64,000 nt of DNA from Mycoplasma yeatsii (GCF_030815295.1 NZ_JAUSWP010000005.1), one strand, 5' to 3'; counted from the first letter of the stretch, positions 31,811 to 42,960 are shown. Numbers and translations are program-made. The notes: generated by a model not told the origin, from the letters alone.

Positions 31811-33985
31811 TTATAATTTTGTTAATGCAGGGTTATTTGCTGCAACACTTGTAGTTCCATGAGCTTTATTTTCAAAAGCAATTTGAAGTTGATTTCCAAT
31901 TATATTTGTAATGATACCTTTACCAAATAAGATGTGATTAACCATATCTCCAACTTTAAAATCAACAAATTGTGTTGGATTGATTATTGGAGAAATTCTT
32001 TTTGAATGAAAATCTTGTTTTTGATAATTTAAACTATTTATAAATTGTGATTCAAACTCATAATGATCTTTATCTAATTCATAAATAAACTTACTTGGTA
32101 GTAATTCAGATTTCATAATATAAGAATATTCACCTTTAACATAAGTAATAAATAATTGCTCTTCAGCTCTTGTTAAAGCAACATAAAAAGTTCGTCTTTC
32201 TTCTTCTAATTCTGATTGAATATTATTTGAAAGTTTTGAAGGGAGAACTCCTTGATTAATACCTACAACAAATACAACTTTATTTTCTAAACCTTTAGCA
32301 GCATGCACTGTTAATAAATAAACTTTATCTTCAACAACTTGTTGATCAGCATCTCCTGTAAGTGATTCTTCTTGTAAAAAAGCGATTAATTTATTTTCTT
32401 CTAAATAATATTCATAATCAAAATCTAGTTCAAAATTTCTTAATTGATCATATAAAGCATTAATGTTTGCAATATTATCTTCATCTTTTAATACTTTTAA
32501 TTTTTCTTCATATCCAGTTTTAGTTAATAAATATCTTAAAATTTGTTCAACTGATTCATTTTTTAAAAACATTTCATTTGCAGATTTTAAAGTTTCGGAT
32601 AACGAATCTAATTGTTTTGTAATTAAATGCAGATCAGTTTTATCATCATTTACTAATAAATCATAAATAGAGATATTTTTTTCTTCACATAAATCAACAA
32701 TCTTTTTAATTGTTACTGATCCAACTTTAGGAATTAATCCTAAAACTCTTTCACTTGAAATATTGTCTTTAATAGAAATCATTTTTAAAAATGCCATAGC
32801 ATCTTTAATTACCTTTCTTTCTCTAAACTTAATTCCTCCAATTAATTGGAAAGGTATTTTTTGATTGTAAAATTCTTTTTCAAATTCTTGAGATCAAGCA
32901 TTAATTCTATATAAAACAAAAAAGTCTTTATATCTATATCCTTGTTTAACTAATTCTTTTATTTGTTTTGCAACGTATCTTGCTTCATCTTCACGAGATT
33001 GAGCTTCTTTTACAATAACTTTTTTTCCTGAATTATTATTTGTAAAAACTTCTTTTTCTTCTCTATTTTTATTGTTCTTAATTAAAGCGTTTGAAATGTT
33101 TACTATTTGTTGAGTTGAACGATAGTTTTGATTAAGTTTTATAGTTATTGCATTAGCATAAGTTTTTGAAAAGTTTAAAATAATATCAACTTTAGCTCCA
33201 CGTCAAGAATATATTGTTTGATCAGGATCTCCAACAACAGTTAAATGATTAGTATCTTTTGTTAAAAATTTAATTAATTCAAATTGAATTTCATTAGTAT
33301 CTTGAAACTCATCAACCATTACATAATCATATGCATTTCTTCACTTTTGTAAAATTTCAACATTTTGTTTAAATAATTTGTAAACATAAATTTGTAAATC
33401 ATCAAAATCTAAACTATTAGATTCTTTAAGCTTTTGTTCATATAATTTATAAACTACAGCAAAATTTCTTTCCATAGGATTAAAAGAGTTTTCCATTGCT
33501 TCATTAGGAGTGTATAAGCTTTCTTTTCATTCTTTAATTCTATATAAAATCTTTTTATCAAAAATCTTTTTTTGTTCTTCAGTTAATACTAAATTTGATT
33601 CTTTAACAGATTTTTTGATAATAGCTTTTTGATCATCTGAATCAATAATTGAAAAGTTTTTTTCTAATCCTATATTAGTTCCATCACTTCTTAAAACTCT
33701 ACAACATCAAGAGTGAAAAGTTGAAATGAAAGGAGATTTTGAATTATCTTGAACAATATTTAAAACTCTTTCTTTCATTTCATTAGCTGCTTTATTTGTA
33801 AAAGTAACTGCTAAAATTCTTGAAGCTTTAATATTTGCTTTTTCAATTAAATAGGCAACTTTTGCAGTAATTACTCTAGTTTTACCACTACCAGCTGCAG
33901 CAATAATTCTAACTGGCTTATCAGTAGTTATTACAGCTGATAATTGTTGAGGATTTAAAGAATCTAATATATTATTTATGCTCAT
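31811..33985 (-). CDS. pcrA: UvrD/PcrA-type superfamily 1 DNA helicase
   Basis: This 724-residue 3'-5' helicase acts in repair and replication-fork processing. Walker A is AAAGSGKTRVITAK (about 29-42), with Q-motif LNPQQLSAV before it and VTFTNKAANEMKER (motif Ia) after it. Motif V/VI regions are VYLLTVHAAKGLENKVVFVVG and EEERRTFYVALTRAEEQLFIT. The C-terminal tail (VNHILFGKGIITNI) is the tudor-like RNA-polymerase-binding segment of PcrA. Several TGA codons split the middle. The ATG overlaps the end of the RDD gene by 14 bp. Confidence 0.95.
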
Positions 33986-34805
33986 CTTTTTTCTCGCTTT
34001 CTATTAGTTTAGTTTGATTTTGATTTTCTAATTTTAATGTTTTAATGTCTTGTTTTTTCAAGTTAATAGATTTATTGTAATTAATTTCTTCTTCATTTTG
34101 AATTTCATATATAAAATCATTATCAAAATTACCTGGCTGATCAGTTAATGAAACGTGTTTTTCATCTCTTTTTAACATTTTATTAAAATCATGTTTTTGT
34201 ATTTTAACTTGTTGTTTTTTATCTACTACAACAAGGTGTAATTTTATATCTATATTTGCTTGGTGAAGTTTTTGAAACTTAATTGAAATCATAATAACTA
34301 ATCATCAAAAGAAAACAATAATTAAACCAAATTGATAAATTATAGCTGATATAAAAATTCTAAATCTATTATCATTATTAATATTTACAGGAAGAATTAA
34401 AGCAAATATAGTAGTTGATATCATTCCAATTAAAAATGGAGCAAATATAAAAACTAATTCTCTTAAAAATATATCTTTAAAAGTTATTGGTTTTTTATCT
34501 AAACTAATTAATTGTAATTTAAATATTTTTTTAGATAATGATTGACCTTTTAATGTTCAAGTTAAAACTACAAAATATAAAAACATTCATATTATAGAAA
34601 TTAAATATCTTGTTAATAAAATCACAACATCTCCTGGTTGTGATTTTCACAATAAATCTATTAAAACCATAGGAATTGATCCTATTATTAAATCAAAAAG
34701 TCTAGCAAAAAGTAATTTTCAAACACTAGCTAGACTAAACTGATTGTCTTCTAATTTTTTATTTTTATCAGTGTATTGAACTAATAAATATTTTTTATTT
34801 TCCAT
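33972..34805 (-). CDS. RDD-family membrane protein
   Basis: This 277-residue protein carries the RDD pattern: FARLFDLIIGSIPMVLIDLL in the first helix, then LKGQSLSKKIFKLQLISLDKKPITFKDIFLREL, with the conserved Arg and Asp residues. Four to five membrane segments (about 35-180) are followed by a 110-residue charged cytoplasmic tail with no recognised domain. RDD proteins are usually small transporters of unknown substrate. It is cotranscribed with pcrA (overlap) and lies 11 bp after the glycosyltransferase-like gene. Confidence 0.8.
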
Positions 34806-34816
34806 AGTCTTTTATA

Positions 34817-35770
34817 TTATTTTATTTTGTTTAATTCTGAATCAATATGTTCATTAAATTTTTTAACTCTTTGTGAGAATTTCTCATCTTTATTTTCTAA
34901 AAATATTTTGTTAACTTTAATGAACTTATCAATTTTATTTTTAACTTTAAATTGACATTTATTTAAAACGTTTTTATATAAAACTGCATCATCAAATAAA
35001 CTAACTAAATTTAAGAAGTTATAACATAATTCATAATAATAAGCATAGTGTAATTCGTCAGCTATTTGTTTATATTCACCTGTTGCTCTGAAATAATTCA
35101 TAATATGTGGTCATTGGTTAATAATATCAAATGCTGAATATTTCATTACTGATACTTTATGTTTAGTTAATACTTTATCAGTTGCAAAAAATGTTTTAGA
35201 GTGTTTTAAAAATTCAAATGTGAATAAACTATCAAAACGAACTTTTGGTCTGAAACTAATTTTATTTTCTTTACATATTTGTGTTTTAAAAGCTTTAGAA
35301 TAAATAATTCTTCTTATGTAAGCATAAACTTCTTTTTCATTTTCAAGATCATATAACTTATTTGTTTGTAATAATGTTTTAGCTGAAGTTTCTTCTAATA
35401 AACCATAATATTCTAGATCAAATTGAATCATATCCGGATTATGATTGTTTGAAATTTTTTCTATTTCATCAACAAAATTTTCAAAAATATGATCTCCTTC
35501 TTTAACAAAAACCATATATTTTCCACTGGCTAATAGTTTTGAAATATTTCAATGTTGAGCAGTATCTTGCATTTTGCTGTTTTCACTTATAATAATGTTT
35601 TGATTTTGTTCAAATAACTCATTTAAATATTCTTTTTTTTCAGCATCTACTTTTGAATCAAATAGAATAATAATTTCAAAAGATTTATTTTTTTGATTAA
35701 GTATAGAATCTACTGTTTTTTTTAATCTTTCTAAACTAGATTGTGAGCTTATAACAAATGATACTTGCAT
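34817..35770 (-). CDS. Glycosyltransferase family 2-like protein, probably degenerate
   Basis: This 317-residue protein starts like a GT-A fold glycosyltransferase: VSFVISSQSSLERLKKTVDSILNQKNKSFEIIIL, with SGKYMVFVKEGDHIFENFVDEI after it. In active enzymes this last segment has a DxD-type metal site (usually FLDSDD). Here it reads VKEGD, so the metal site is altered. The C-terminal 150 residues have no further motif that I recognise. Activity is therefore doubtful. The start follows a short T-rich stretch with no strong ribosome binding site. Context gives no sugar-pathway partners. Confidence 0.65.
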
Positions 35771-35829
35771 TTTTTACACCAACCTTTTACATTCAATATA
35801 TATATTTTACACCATTATCAATAGTAATT

Positions 35830-35947
35830 ATATTAGTTTAGTCTTATTAAATAAGATATGAAGAATATAGAAAAAATAGAGTTATAAACTCTATTTTTAA
35901 TAATTATAAATTTAACAATTTTCTAATTGCTGCAGGAAGTTTGTCTC
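35830..35947 (-). repeat. Direct repeat copy 1 of the DUF285 3' end and terminator
   Basis: About 118 bp nearly identical to 36368-36487. It holds the last ~14 codons of a DUF285 gene (ending AIRKLLNL), its stop, a terminator hairpin (35872-35898) and ~40 bp downstream (starting ATATTAGTTTAGTC). It marks a duplication of the 3' end of this locus. Confidence 0.85.
35866..35898 (-). terminator. Terminator of the truncated DUF285 copy
   Basis: AAAAATAGAGTT, short loop, AACTCTATTTTT, with T run on the minus strand. Duplicated at 36404-36437. Confidence 0.8.
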
Positions 35948-36324
35948 TCATAGATTCTAGTTTAGATCGTACCATAAAATTTTCTAAAAGCACCGGATCT
36001 GTTATTGTTACATTTCAGTTAGAAATGTCTTGGTTGAATGATTCAGCAAAATAAAACATTGAGCTCATATTTGTTACATTTGAAGTGTCAAATTTATCTC
36101 CAAGAGGTTGGTTGAAGTTTTAAGCACTATTGAACATCGCAATCATACTAGTTACATTTGAAGTATCAAATTTGTCGCCTAGTGGTTGGTTGAAGTTGGT
36201 GGCACCATTAAACATTCCGTTCATACTAGTTACTTTCGATGTATCAAATTTATCTCCAAGAGGTTGGTTGAAGTTTTCGGCACCACGAAACATAGACTCC
36301 ATATTAGTCACATTTCAATTATAG
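35904..36324 (-). pseudogene. Truncated DUF285/PARCEL surface-protein copy with in-frame stop
   Basis: Only the 3' repeat part of a DUF285 protein is present. Repeats of 26 residues occur, NFNQPLGDKFDTSKVTSM type, at least three. The N-terminal signal and spacer domains are missing. Instead the coding frame (NWNVTNMESM) is joined directly to a TTGCAA-poly(A) promoter at 36325-36342. A TAA at 36122-36120 interrupts the frame where sister repeats have GAA or ACC (GAENFNQP, GATNFNQP), after which the frame runs on to AIRKLLNL. It is probably a non-functional copy or a repeat reservoir for recombination with the neighbour at 36446 (inference). Confidence 0.8.
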
Positions 36325-36342
36325 TTTTTTTTTTTTTTTGCA
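36318..36342 (-). promoter_or_regulatory. Promoter-like poly-A element fused to the truncated DUF285 copy
   Basis: On the minus strand TTGCAA (36342-36337) overlaps the start of an A14 homopolymer. TATAAT (36323-36318) follows at 13-bp spacing. The TATAAT falls inside former coding sequence (Tyr-Asn-Trp codons), so the join created a perfect -10 by chance or selection. Confidence 0.6.
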
Positions 36343-36367
36343 AGCAAGAGGGAATTGTATATCTGAA

Positions 36368-36487
36368 ATATTAGTTTAGTCTTATTAAATAAGATATAGA
36401 GAATATAGAAAAAATAGAGTTTAGAAACTCTATTTTTAATAATTATTAATTTAACAATTTTCTAATTGCTTCAGGAAGTTTATCTCC
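36368..36487 (-). repeat. Direct repeat copy 2 of the DUF285 3' end and terminator
   Basis: Partner of 35830-35947. It spans the end of the intact DUF285 gene, its stop and the hairpin at 36404-36437. Confidence 0.85.
36404..36437 (-). terminator. Terminator of the intact DUF285 gene
   Basis: AAAAATAGAGTTT, loop, AAACTCTATTTTT on the minus strand, 9 bp after the TAA at 36446. Confidence 0.82.
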
Positions 36488-38374
36488 TGTGAATTCTGAG
36501 TGACCGGACGCATTAAAATTATTAAATTTTTCAGGGTCTTTTATTCTTACGTCTCAACTTGATATATTTTGATTGAATTTGAAAGCACCTTGAAACATTT
36601 GACTCATATCATTCACATTAGATACATCTCAAGTATTTAATGGTTGGTTGAAGTCTCAACAATTGAAGAACATTTGACTCATATTAGTTACATTTGATGT
36701 ATTGAAGTTTAAGGGTTGGTTGAAGTTTCGAGCAGCATTAAACATTCCACTCATATCAGTTACCTTTGAGGTATTGAAGTTTAAGGGTTGGTTGAAGTTT
36801 CGAGCATGTCAAAACATTTCACTCATATTAGTTACATTTGATGTATTGAAGTTTAAGGGTTGGTTGAAGTTTCGAGCAGCTCAGAACATTTTGCTCATAT
36901 TAGTTACGTTTGATGTATTTCAACTTTCTAATCCTGTAATTGTTGAGTTTTTATTTGTTTGGAATGCTGATTCTAAACTATTTATAAATGTAGGTAGTAT
37001 TGCAACAACTTTATTTGTATTTTCATAAACTTGTTCTATTTGTCACTCACCTTTTAGATTTTTAAAGAATCCAATTCTTTTCAATTCTTTTTTATCAGGT
37101 GTATAAGTAGCTTTAAAACCGAACTCAAAATTAATTGTTCCAATAAATTTCTTGTTTTTATTTTCTTTTCCTGTAATTATTGCATCTTTACCGTTAACTT
37201 CTATGTTTAAATCATTTGAGTTTAAGTCTCAACTGTTTTGATTATTTATTTCTTTTAATATGTGGTTTGGATCATCGCTAGATAATACATTTAAATAGCT
37301 ATTAGTTAGTCTTGATAAGCTTAGTTTTGCTTCTATTGAACCTCTAACATTACCATTACCATTAACAGTAATTGTCGCAACATCATCATTTACTACAACT
37401 TCTAATTGATTTTTAGTAATTTTTACATTTTCTTGTTCAAATAAAGTTTTATTTAATTCAAAAAATCTATTTAAAACACTTTGTTTGTCATTGTTTTTAA
37501 GATTGGTTATATTTTTTACAATATCATTAATTCCATTAAATTGTTGAATAACTGAATAACTAATTTCAACAGTCCCTTGATATTGAGTGTTATCGGATTT
37601 AACTCCAATTGTTAACTTTCCATTATTACTTGATACAACTGTAAAACTATCTTTAGTTAAACCAGCTAGCTGTGTTCTGTTGTTGTTAATAAATGCTTCG
37701 ATAATAGCGTTTTGTTGAAAAGATTCAAAGGTTCCAACATTTTTATTCAAGTTTAAAGTTGATATATCTTTTTTAACTGTAAAGTTAAGTTGAATTGAAC
37801 CTTGGTATTTTTGGTGATCGTCTTTAACTTTTAAAATAATCGAACTATCGTTTTTATCTTCTAATACAAAATCAGTTTTGACTAATGTATCTAGTTTTCC
37901 AGCATTATTTCTAATGAATGCATCAATAATTGCGTTTTCATCATTTGAGTTTAATGCTCCCATATTTACATTTAGTTCTAAAGTTGATATATCTTTTTTA
38001 TTAAACTTAATTTCTATTGATCCTATAACATTTTTACTTTCCTTTTTAGCAGTAATCGTTACACTAGGAACGTTTCTATTGAATTGTACTGTAACATCTT
38101 TAAGCTCAATATCTATATGAGATTCTTTTGTTTTTAAAGTCTTACGCAAGTAGTTTATATAGTTTAAGATTTCTTCTTGATTTTCAGTATATAAAAGCCC
38201 TATTGTACGCATACTTATAGGAATTTCGTTCTCAAGATTAATAATTCTTTGCTCTAATTTTCTTTTATTATGCAGCACTCCTAAAACTGCACCACCCGCT
38301 GAAAATGAAACAACTATTAACCCTGCAATAACGCTTAAAATTTTAATTTTACTTGTTTTTTTGCAATTTTTCAT
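36446..38374 (-). CDS. DUF285/PARCEL-repeat surface protein, membrane-anchored
   Basis: This 642-residue protein has one N-terminal membrane segment (KILSVIAGLIVVSFSAGGAVLG, about 11-33) without a lipobox Cys, so it is anchored rather than lipidated. Three related ~75-residue domains follow, each ending YxGxVEI/xF (for example KYQGSIQLNFTV and QYQGTVEISYSV). The C-terminal part has five DUF285 repeats, three of them nearly identical 24-residue units (NFNQPLNFNTSNVTNMSEMF type). DUF285 proteins are surface proteins of mollicutes encoded by recombining palindromic repeat elements (PARCELs). The ATG is almost at the predicted transcription start and has no good ribosome binding site. Confidence 0.87.
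36600..36925 (-). repeat. Tandem 72-bp PARCEL/DUF285 repeats
   Basis: At least three copies of a 72-bp unit start at about 36704, 36776 and 36848 (same GAAGTTTAAGGGTTGGTTGA on the plus strand). Diverged units lie on either side. The near-identity of the central copies at DNA level points to recent unequal exchange, unlike the diverged repeats in the 53688 gene. Confidence 0.85.
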
Positions 38375-38380
38375 ACTTCT

Positions 38381-38407
38381 ATTTTACTTTTTTTTTTTTT
38401 TTTGCAA
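38381..38407 (-). promoter_or_regulatory. Promoter with 16-nt poly-A spacer of the intact DUF285 gene
   Basis: On the minus strand TTGCAA (38407-38402), homopolymer A16 (38403-38388), G, TAAAAT (38386-38381). The spacing is 15 bp, the same as at 31612. Only six nt separate the -10 box from the ATG at 38374. Confidence 0.7.
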
Positions 38408-38471
38408 GCAGGTCTTTAGGTCGACAGAGTGCATTTTATCTTTTATTTTCCAATATTTTTTTAATTTAACT

Positions 38472-38500
38472 AAATAAAAAATGATTCATAAGAATCATTT
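38472..38500 (-). terminator. Intrinsic terminator after asnS
   Basis: AAATGATTC, TTAT loop, GAATCATTT and T run on the minus strand, 7 bp past the asnS stop. Confidence 0.88.
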
Positions 38501-38506
38501 CTATTA

Positions 38507-39871
38507 TTAGAATAATAAGTTTCTTGGTGTTCTTGGGAAAGAGATAACATCTCTAATGTTTGATGCACCTGTAATGTACATAATTAATCTTTCAAATCCT
38601 AATCCAAATCCAGCTGATTTGTAGTATCCATATTGTCTTAAATTGTTGTATCATTTTAATTGATCAACATCAACGTTCATTTCTTTACATCTTTGAACTA
38701 ATTTTTCAAAGTTGTCCTCACGTTGACTTCCTCCAACTAATTCACCAATTCCAGGAACTAGTAAATCAACTGCAGCAACTGTTTTACCATCATCATTTTG
38801 TTTCATGTAAAACGCTTTAATATCTTTTGGATAGTTTGTAACAAATGTTGGAGCTTTATTAACTTGTTCACAAATAAATCTTTCGTGTTCTGTTCCTAAA
38901 TCTAATCCAAATTCAATGTTTGATTCTTCAAATTTGTGTCCGTTTGCTACAGCTTGTTTTAGAATTTCGATAGCTTCTGAGTATGTTGTAACTTTAAATT
39001 CAGAATTTCTAACACTATTTAATTTGTCGATTAATCCTTGTTCTAAGTTTTTGTCACAGAATTCTAATTCTTCTGAGTTTTTTTCAAATACATAGTTAAT
39101 TACATATTTAACCATATCTTGAATTAAAGCAATATTATCTTTTAAATCAGCAAATGCTACTTCAGGTTCAATCATTCAGAATTCAGCAGCGTGTTTTGCA
39201 GTGTTTGAGTTTTCAGCTCTAAATGTTGGTCCAAATGTATAAACTTTTCTAAATGCTTGAGCAAGAGCTTCAGCGTGTAATTGTCCTGAAACTGTTAAAC
39301 TAGCTTTTTTACCAAAAAAGTCTTGTTCATAATTTCCATCTTCACGAGTTGTTACTAAGAATGCTTCTCCAGCACCTTCTGCATCATTTCCTGTAATTAT
39401 CGGAGAATGTACTAAAACGAAGTTTTTTTCATTAAAGAATTTATTAATTGCAAAAGCAGCAGTTGAACGAATTCTAAAAATTGCATTGAATGTTTTTGTT
39501 TTTGCTCTTAAGTGTGCAATTTCACGTAAAAATTCTGTTGAGTGTTCTTTTTTTTGTAATGGATAATCTTCAATTGCTTGATCTAATAATTCAATTGATT
39601 CAGCTTGAATTTCAAAAGCTTGTTGATTATTTGGTGTTAAGATTAATTTTCCTGTAACTTCTACAATTGAACTAACTCTAGCATTTTGAGCGTCTTCATA
39701 TCCTTTAATTTCAGGTTTATAAACAACTTGAACATCATTTAATGTAGTTCCGTCATTTAAAACCATAAATGAAACAGCTTTTCCTTGTCTGTTTGATCTA
39801 ACTCTAGCTAAAACACTTACTTTGGTGTCAGCTAATTTTTCATATTGTTGAAATAGTTTTTTTAATTCCAT
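38507..39871 (-). CDS. asnS: Asparaginyl-tRNA synthetase
   Basis: This 454-residue class II synthetase charges tRNA-Asn. The N-terminal OB anticodon domain covers about 15-110. Class II motif 2 is GPTFRAENSNTAKHAAEFWMIEPEVAFADL and motif 3 is GFGLGFERLIMYITGASNIRDVISFPRTPRNLLF at the end. The start at 39871 (MELKKLFQQ) is chosen because GGAGGA lies just upstream; an upstream TTG/GTG start would overlap the HAD gene. The ribosome binding site overlaps the HAD stop codon, so the genes are coupled. Confidence 0.97.
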
Positions 39872-39875
39872 AAAT

Positions 39876-40721
39876 TTAGTCCTCCAATATATATTTTTTG
39901 ATAAATTTACCAACACCACCATTTAGATTAGTATCAGTAATGTATTTTGCTTTATGTTTAATTTCATCAACTGCATTACCAACAGCAACACAATTAGGAA
40001 TTTTTTCAAACATGCTTATATCGTTTATATTATCACCAAAAATAGCAATTTCGTCTTTTTTTATGTTTAAAATTTCAGCCATTTTTTCAATTGCATTTCC
40101 TTTAGTAGCTGTTAAGTTAGTAAATTCATAAATAGGTGTAGTTTCAATGTCACTTTTCATAAAAGTTAGATATTGATTCATATTTTCTTGAATAAATCAA
40201 TTTTGTAATTCTTGTTCTTTTTCTTGTTCAACAAAACTCATAATTTGAACAACATTTTTAAACTCAAAATCTGTTTTTGTTGAACATATTGTTTTGTTAA
40301 ATCTTTCAAATCAATTTCTTTTATTCATACTTTCAACTGTAAAAGGAATATTGTTTCAATAAACATCATTAATAGTTGCAGTAAAAATAACAGCGCAAAT
40401 ATTTAATTCAGTTAATTTTTTAACAACTTTATTTACAATATCACTTTCAATTGAATTTATATAAATTGGATCAAATTCACTAACTTTTGAAATAAGTGTT
40501 CCATTAGATAAAACAAATAAATCAATGTGATCTGCTATATTAAATAAATCTGCTCTTGATTTTGCTGATATGTAAGGTTGACCGGTTGCTATAGTTGTAT
40601 AAACACCTTTTTGATTTGCTTGTTTAAAAACTTCAACATCAAGATTGTTTGCTAGTTTTCCATGTTCTAAAACCGTTCCATCCAAATCAGTTACAATTAA
40701 CTTAATATTTTTTAATGACAT
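39876..40721 (-). CDS. Cof-type HAD-superfamily phosphatase
   Basis: This 281-residue cytoplasmic phosphatase has HAD motif I VTDLDGTVLEHG (catalytic Asp pair at about D11/D13), motif II ATGQPYISAKSRA, Lys in TATKGNAIEKMAEIL and motif IV FGDNINDISMF. It belongs to the Cof/type IIB group that dephosphorylates sugar phosphates, nucleotides or flavin phosphates; the substrate is not predictable. TGA codons in the cap domain hide the middle. It lies 10 bp after the hydrolase gene. Confidence 0.88.
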
Positions 40722-40731
40722 ATAACACCTC

Positions 40732-41871
40732 TTATTCTTTTTCTTCTTTGAAATAAAAAGTTGATATTTCTAAACTTTCATTAAAATTATTTTCAATAAT
40801 TTTATCAGCAATACCTAATTTTTCTAGTGCTTTTTTAGTGGCGTTATCATCATTTATAATTTTATTTTCAAATTTTAATCATCTATAAATTGTTTGACTG
40901 TAGTGTTCTTTTAAAGAAGTACAATGTCCACAAAAGTTATAGATTAAAAGTTCATCATTTTTTATAGTTCTAGATCTGTTAATAAACAATCTTGTTGTAT
41001 CACTCGAAGGAGTGTATCGGTCATTATTACCGTGAATAAATAAAATAGGAATTTGAGCAGGCTTAACATTTTCTTTTTCATATTTATCAAAAATGCTCAT
41101 TTCTGTTCAATCATATAAAGTTGCTTTTTCTTGTGATTTTAAAATGTCAGTAATTATTTTACTGTCAATTTTTTTATTAAAAAATCTTCTAATTCTTGTT
41201 CTTCAAATTTTAGATAATAATGTTTCAATTGAACCATAAGCTGATTCACTAATTGCAAATTTAACTTTATGTTTTTTTAAGAATTCTTGTTGAGTAACTG
41301 TTAAATAGTTAATTATATAAGCACCCATGCTCATACCTAATAACCCTATAGTTTGCGGTTTTTCATTATCAGTTAAATATTTAATTGCTGCAAGTAAATC
41401 TCGGCTTTCTAATAATCCTAAAGTTATAAGATCAGTTGAATCAGATTCACCATGATTTCTAAAATCAAAAACTAAAACATTATATCCAAGTTCAATAAAA
41501 GGTTTAGCTCAATACAAGCTTCAATATTTATGTCCTGTAAATCAATGACAACCTATAATTCATTTTTTAGAATTAGGATCAGTTATATATTTTAATCCAC
41601 TAATTACAACACCATCTTCAGTTTCAAATCTAATTGGAGCCATATTATCATCAATTTCAAAAGTTAATTGAGGTTTTTTAAAATACAGTTTCATGATTTT
41701 ATTCATTTTACTGATTTCAGGATTCATATAAATGTATTTTCTTTTTTTATTTTTTCTAAAAAATACTGATTTTTCTAATAAAGTATAAAACTCAATAAAA
41801 GACTTATTTAAAGCTTTAAAATTTTTATCTCCTGCTTTTCTTAATATTTTTCTTCTTTCTTTACTCTTCAT
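40732..41871 (-). CDS. Alpha/beta hydrolase
   Basis: This 379-residue serine hydrolase has nucleophile elbow GLLGMSMGAYI, upstream HWFTGHKYWSLYW (oxyanion region) and FDFRNHGESDS. The acid is in FIHGNNDRYTPSSDT and the catalytic His probably in FCGHCTSLKEHY. A basic N-terminal ~75 residues precede the fold, with no clear signal peptide. It is a paralogue of the 50431 gene. Substrate unknown; lipases or esterases of this kind are common in the group. First gene of the run hydrolase-HAD-asnS. Confidence 0.85.
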
Positions 41872-41908
41872 ATATTCACCTACTTACTAGTTTAAAGTTA
41901 ATGTGTGA

Positions 41909-42865
41909 TTAATTTTGTTTATTAATTAATTTTTCATAAGCTAATTTAGCCATCATCGCAGCATTATCTGTACAATAACTCATTTTAGGAACAAAAGTGT
42001 TTTTTATATTATATTTTTCTCCTAGTTCTAAAATTATTTTTCTAACTTGACTATTAGCACTAACTCCACCAGCAACAGTTAATGTTTTAGGTTTAAATTC
42101 TATAATAGCTTTTTCAAGTTTTTTTTCTATAATACTTGTTGCTGCATGTTGAAAGCTTGCTGCAAAATCTTCTAAATTTATTTTTTGATTTTTTTGTTTT
42201 AAATTATGAATTAAATTTATACATGCTGTTTTTAATCCGGAATAAGAAAAGTCATATGAATTATCGTTTTTAGCTATTGGTAAATTATAAGCGTTTTTAT
42301 TACCTTTGATAGCTAATTTATCTAACACCGGACCACCTGGATAAGATAATCCTAAAACTCTAGCTACTTTATCATAACACTCACCAATTGCATCATCAGA
42401 AGTAGATCCTATTATTTCAAAATCAAATGGAGAATTAACTAATTCAATTTGAGTATGACCTCCTGAAACTACCATTGCTAGTACTGGATAAACAAATTCA
42501 TGTTCAATACTTGCTCCATAAATATGACCTTGAATATGATCTAAAGCTAATATCGGTTTATTAATATATAAACTAATTGTTTCTGCTACTAATTTTCCAA
42601 TAATTAAAGATCCAATTAATCCAGGTTTTTGTGTGTATGCTACATAATCAATTTCATCTATATTTATATTTGCTTCTTTTATTGCAGCTTGTAATACTCA
42701 ATTTAAATTTTGAACGTGTAATCTTGCAGCTAATTCTGGAACAACACCACCAAATTCTTGATGATTTTTAATTTGAGATGAAATTATATTTGTTAGTATT
42801 TTTCCATTATCAATAATTGATATAGAAAATTCGTCACAACTTGATTCGATAGCTAAAATTTTCAT
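41909..42865 (-). CDS. tsaD: tRNA threonylcarbamoyladenosine biosynthesis protein TsaD
   Basis: This 318-residue ASKHA-fold enzyme transfers threonylcarbamoyl to A37 of ANN-decoding tRNAs. It starts MKILAIESSCDEFSISI, has the metal-binding HIQGH (H110, H114) and MVVSGGHTQIELV, GECYDKVARVLGLSYPGGP and TVAGGVSANSQVR. A good AAGGAGAG precedes the ATG. It has no close partner upstream; the adjacent hydrolase gene starts 38 bp downstream. Confidence 0.96.
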
Positions 42866-42960
42866 AAAACTCTCCTTTATTTGTTTAAGTATATATTAAT
42901 ATAATCATAAATAATTTTATTTCATCTTTATATATAGTAAATAGAAAAAGATTTAATTTT

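Noticed and set aside
36600..36925. Regularly spaced repeats suggesting a CRISPR array
   Set aside because: The 72-bp periodicity is in frame with a 24-residue protein repeat and there are no unique spacers between short identical repeats, nor cas genes.
36702..37028. Plus-strand frame with a repeated FKGWLKFRA pattern
   Set aside because: It is the antisense reading of the DUF285 tandem repeats; the minus-strand frame is the real one.
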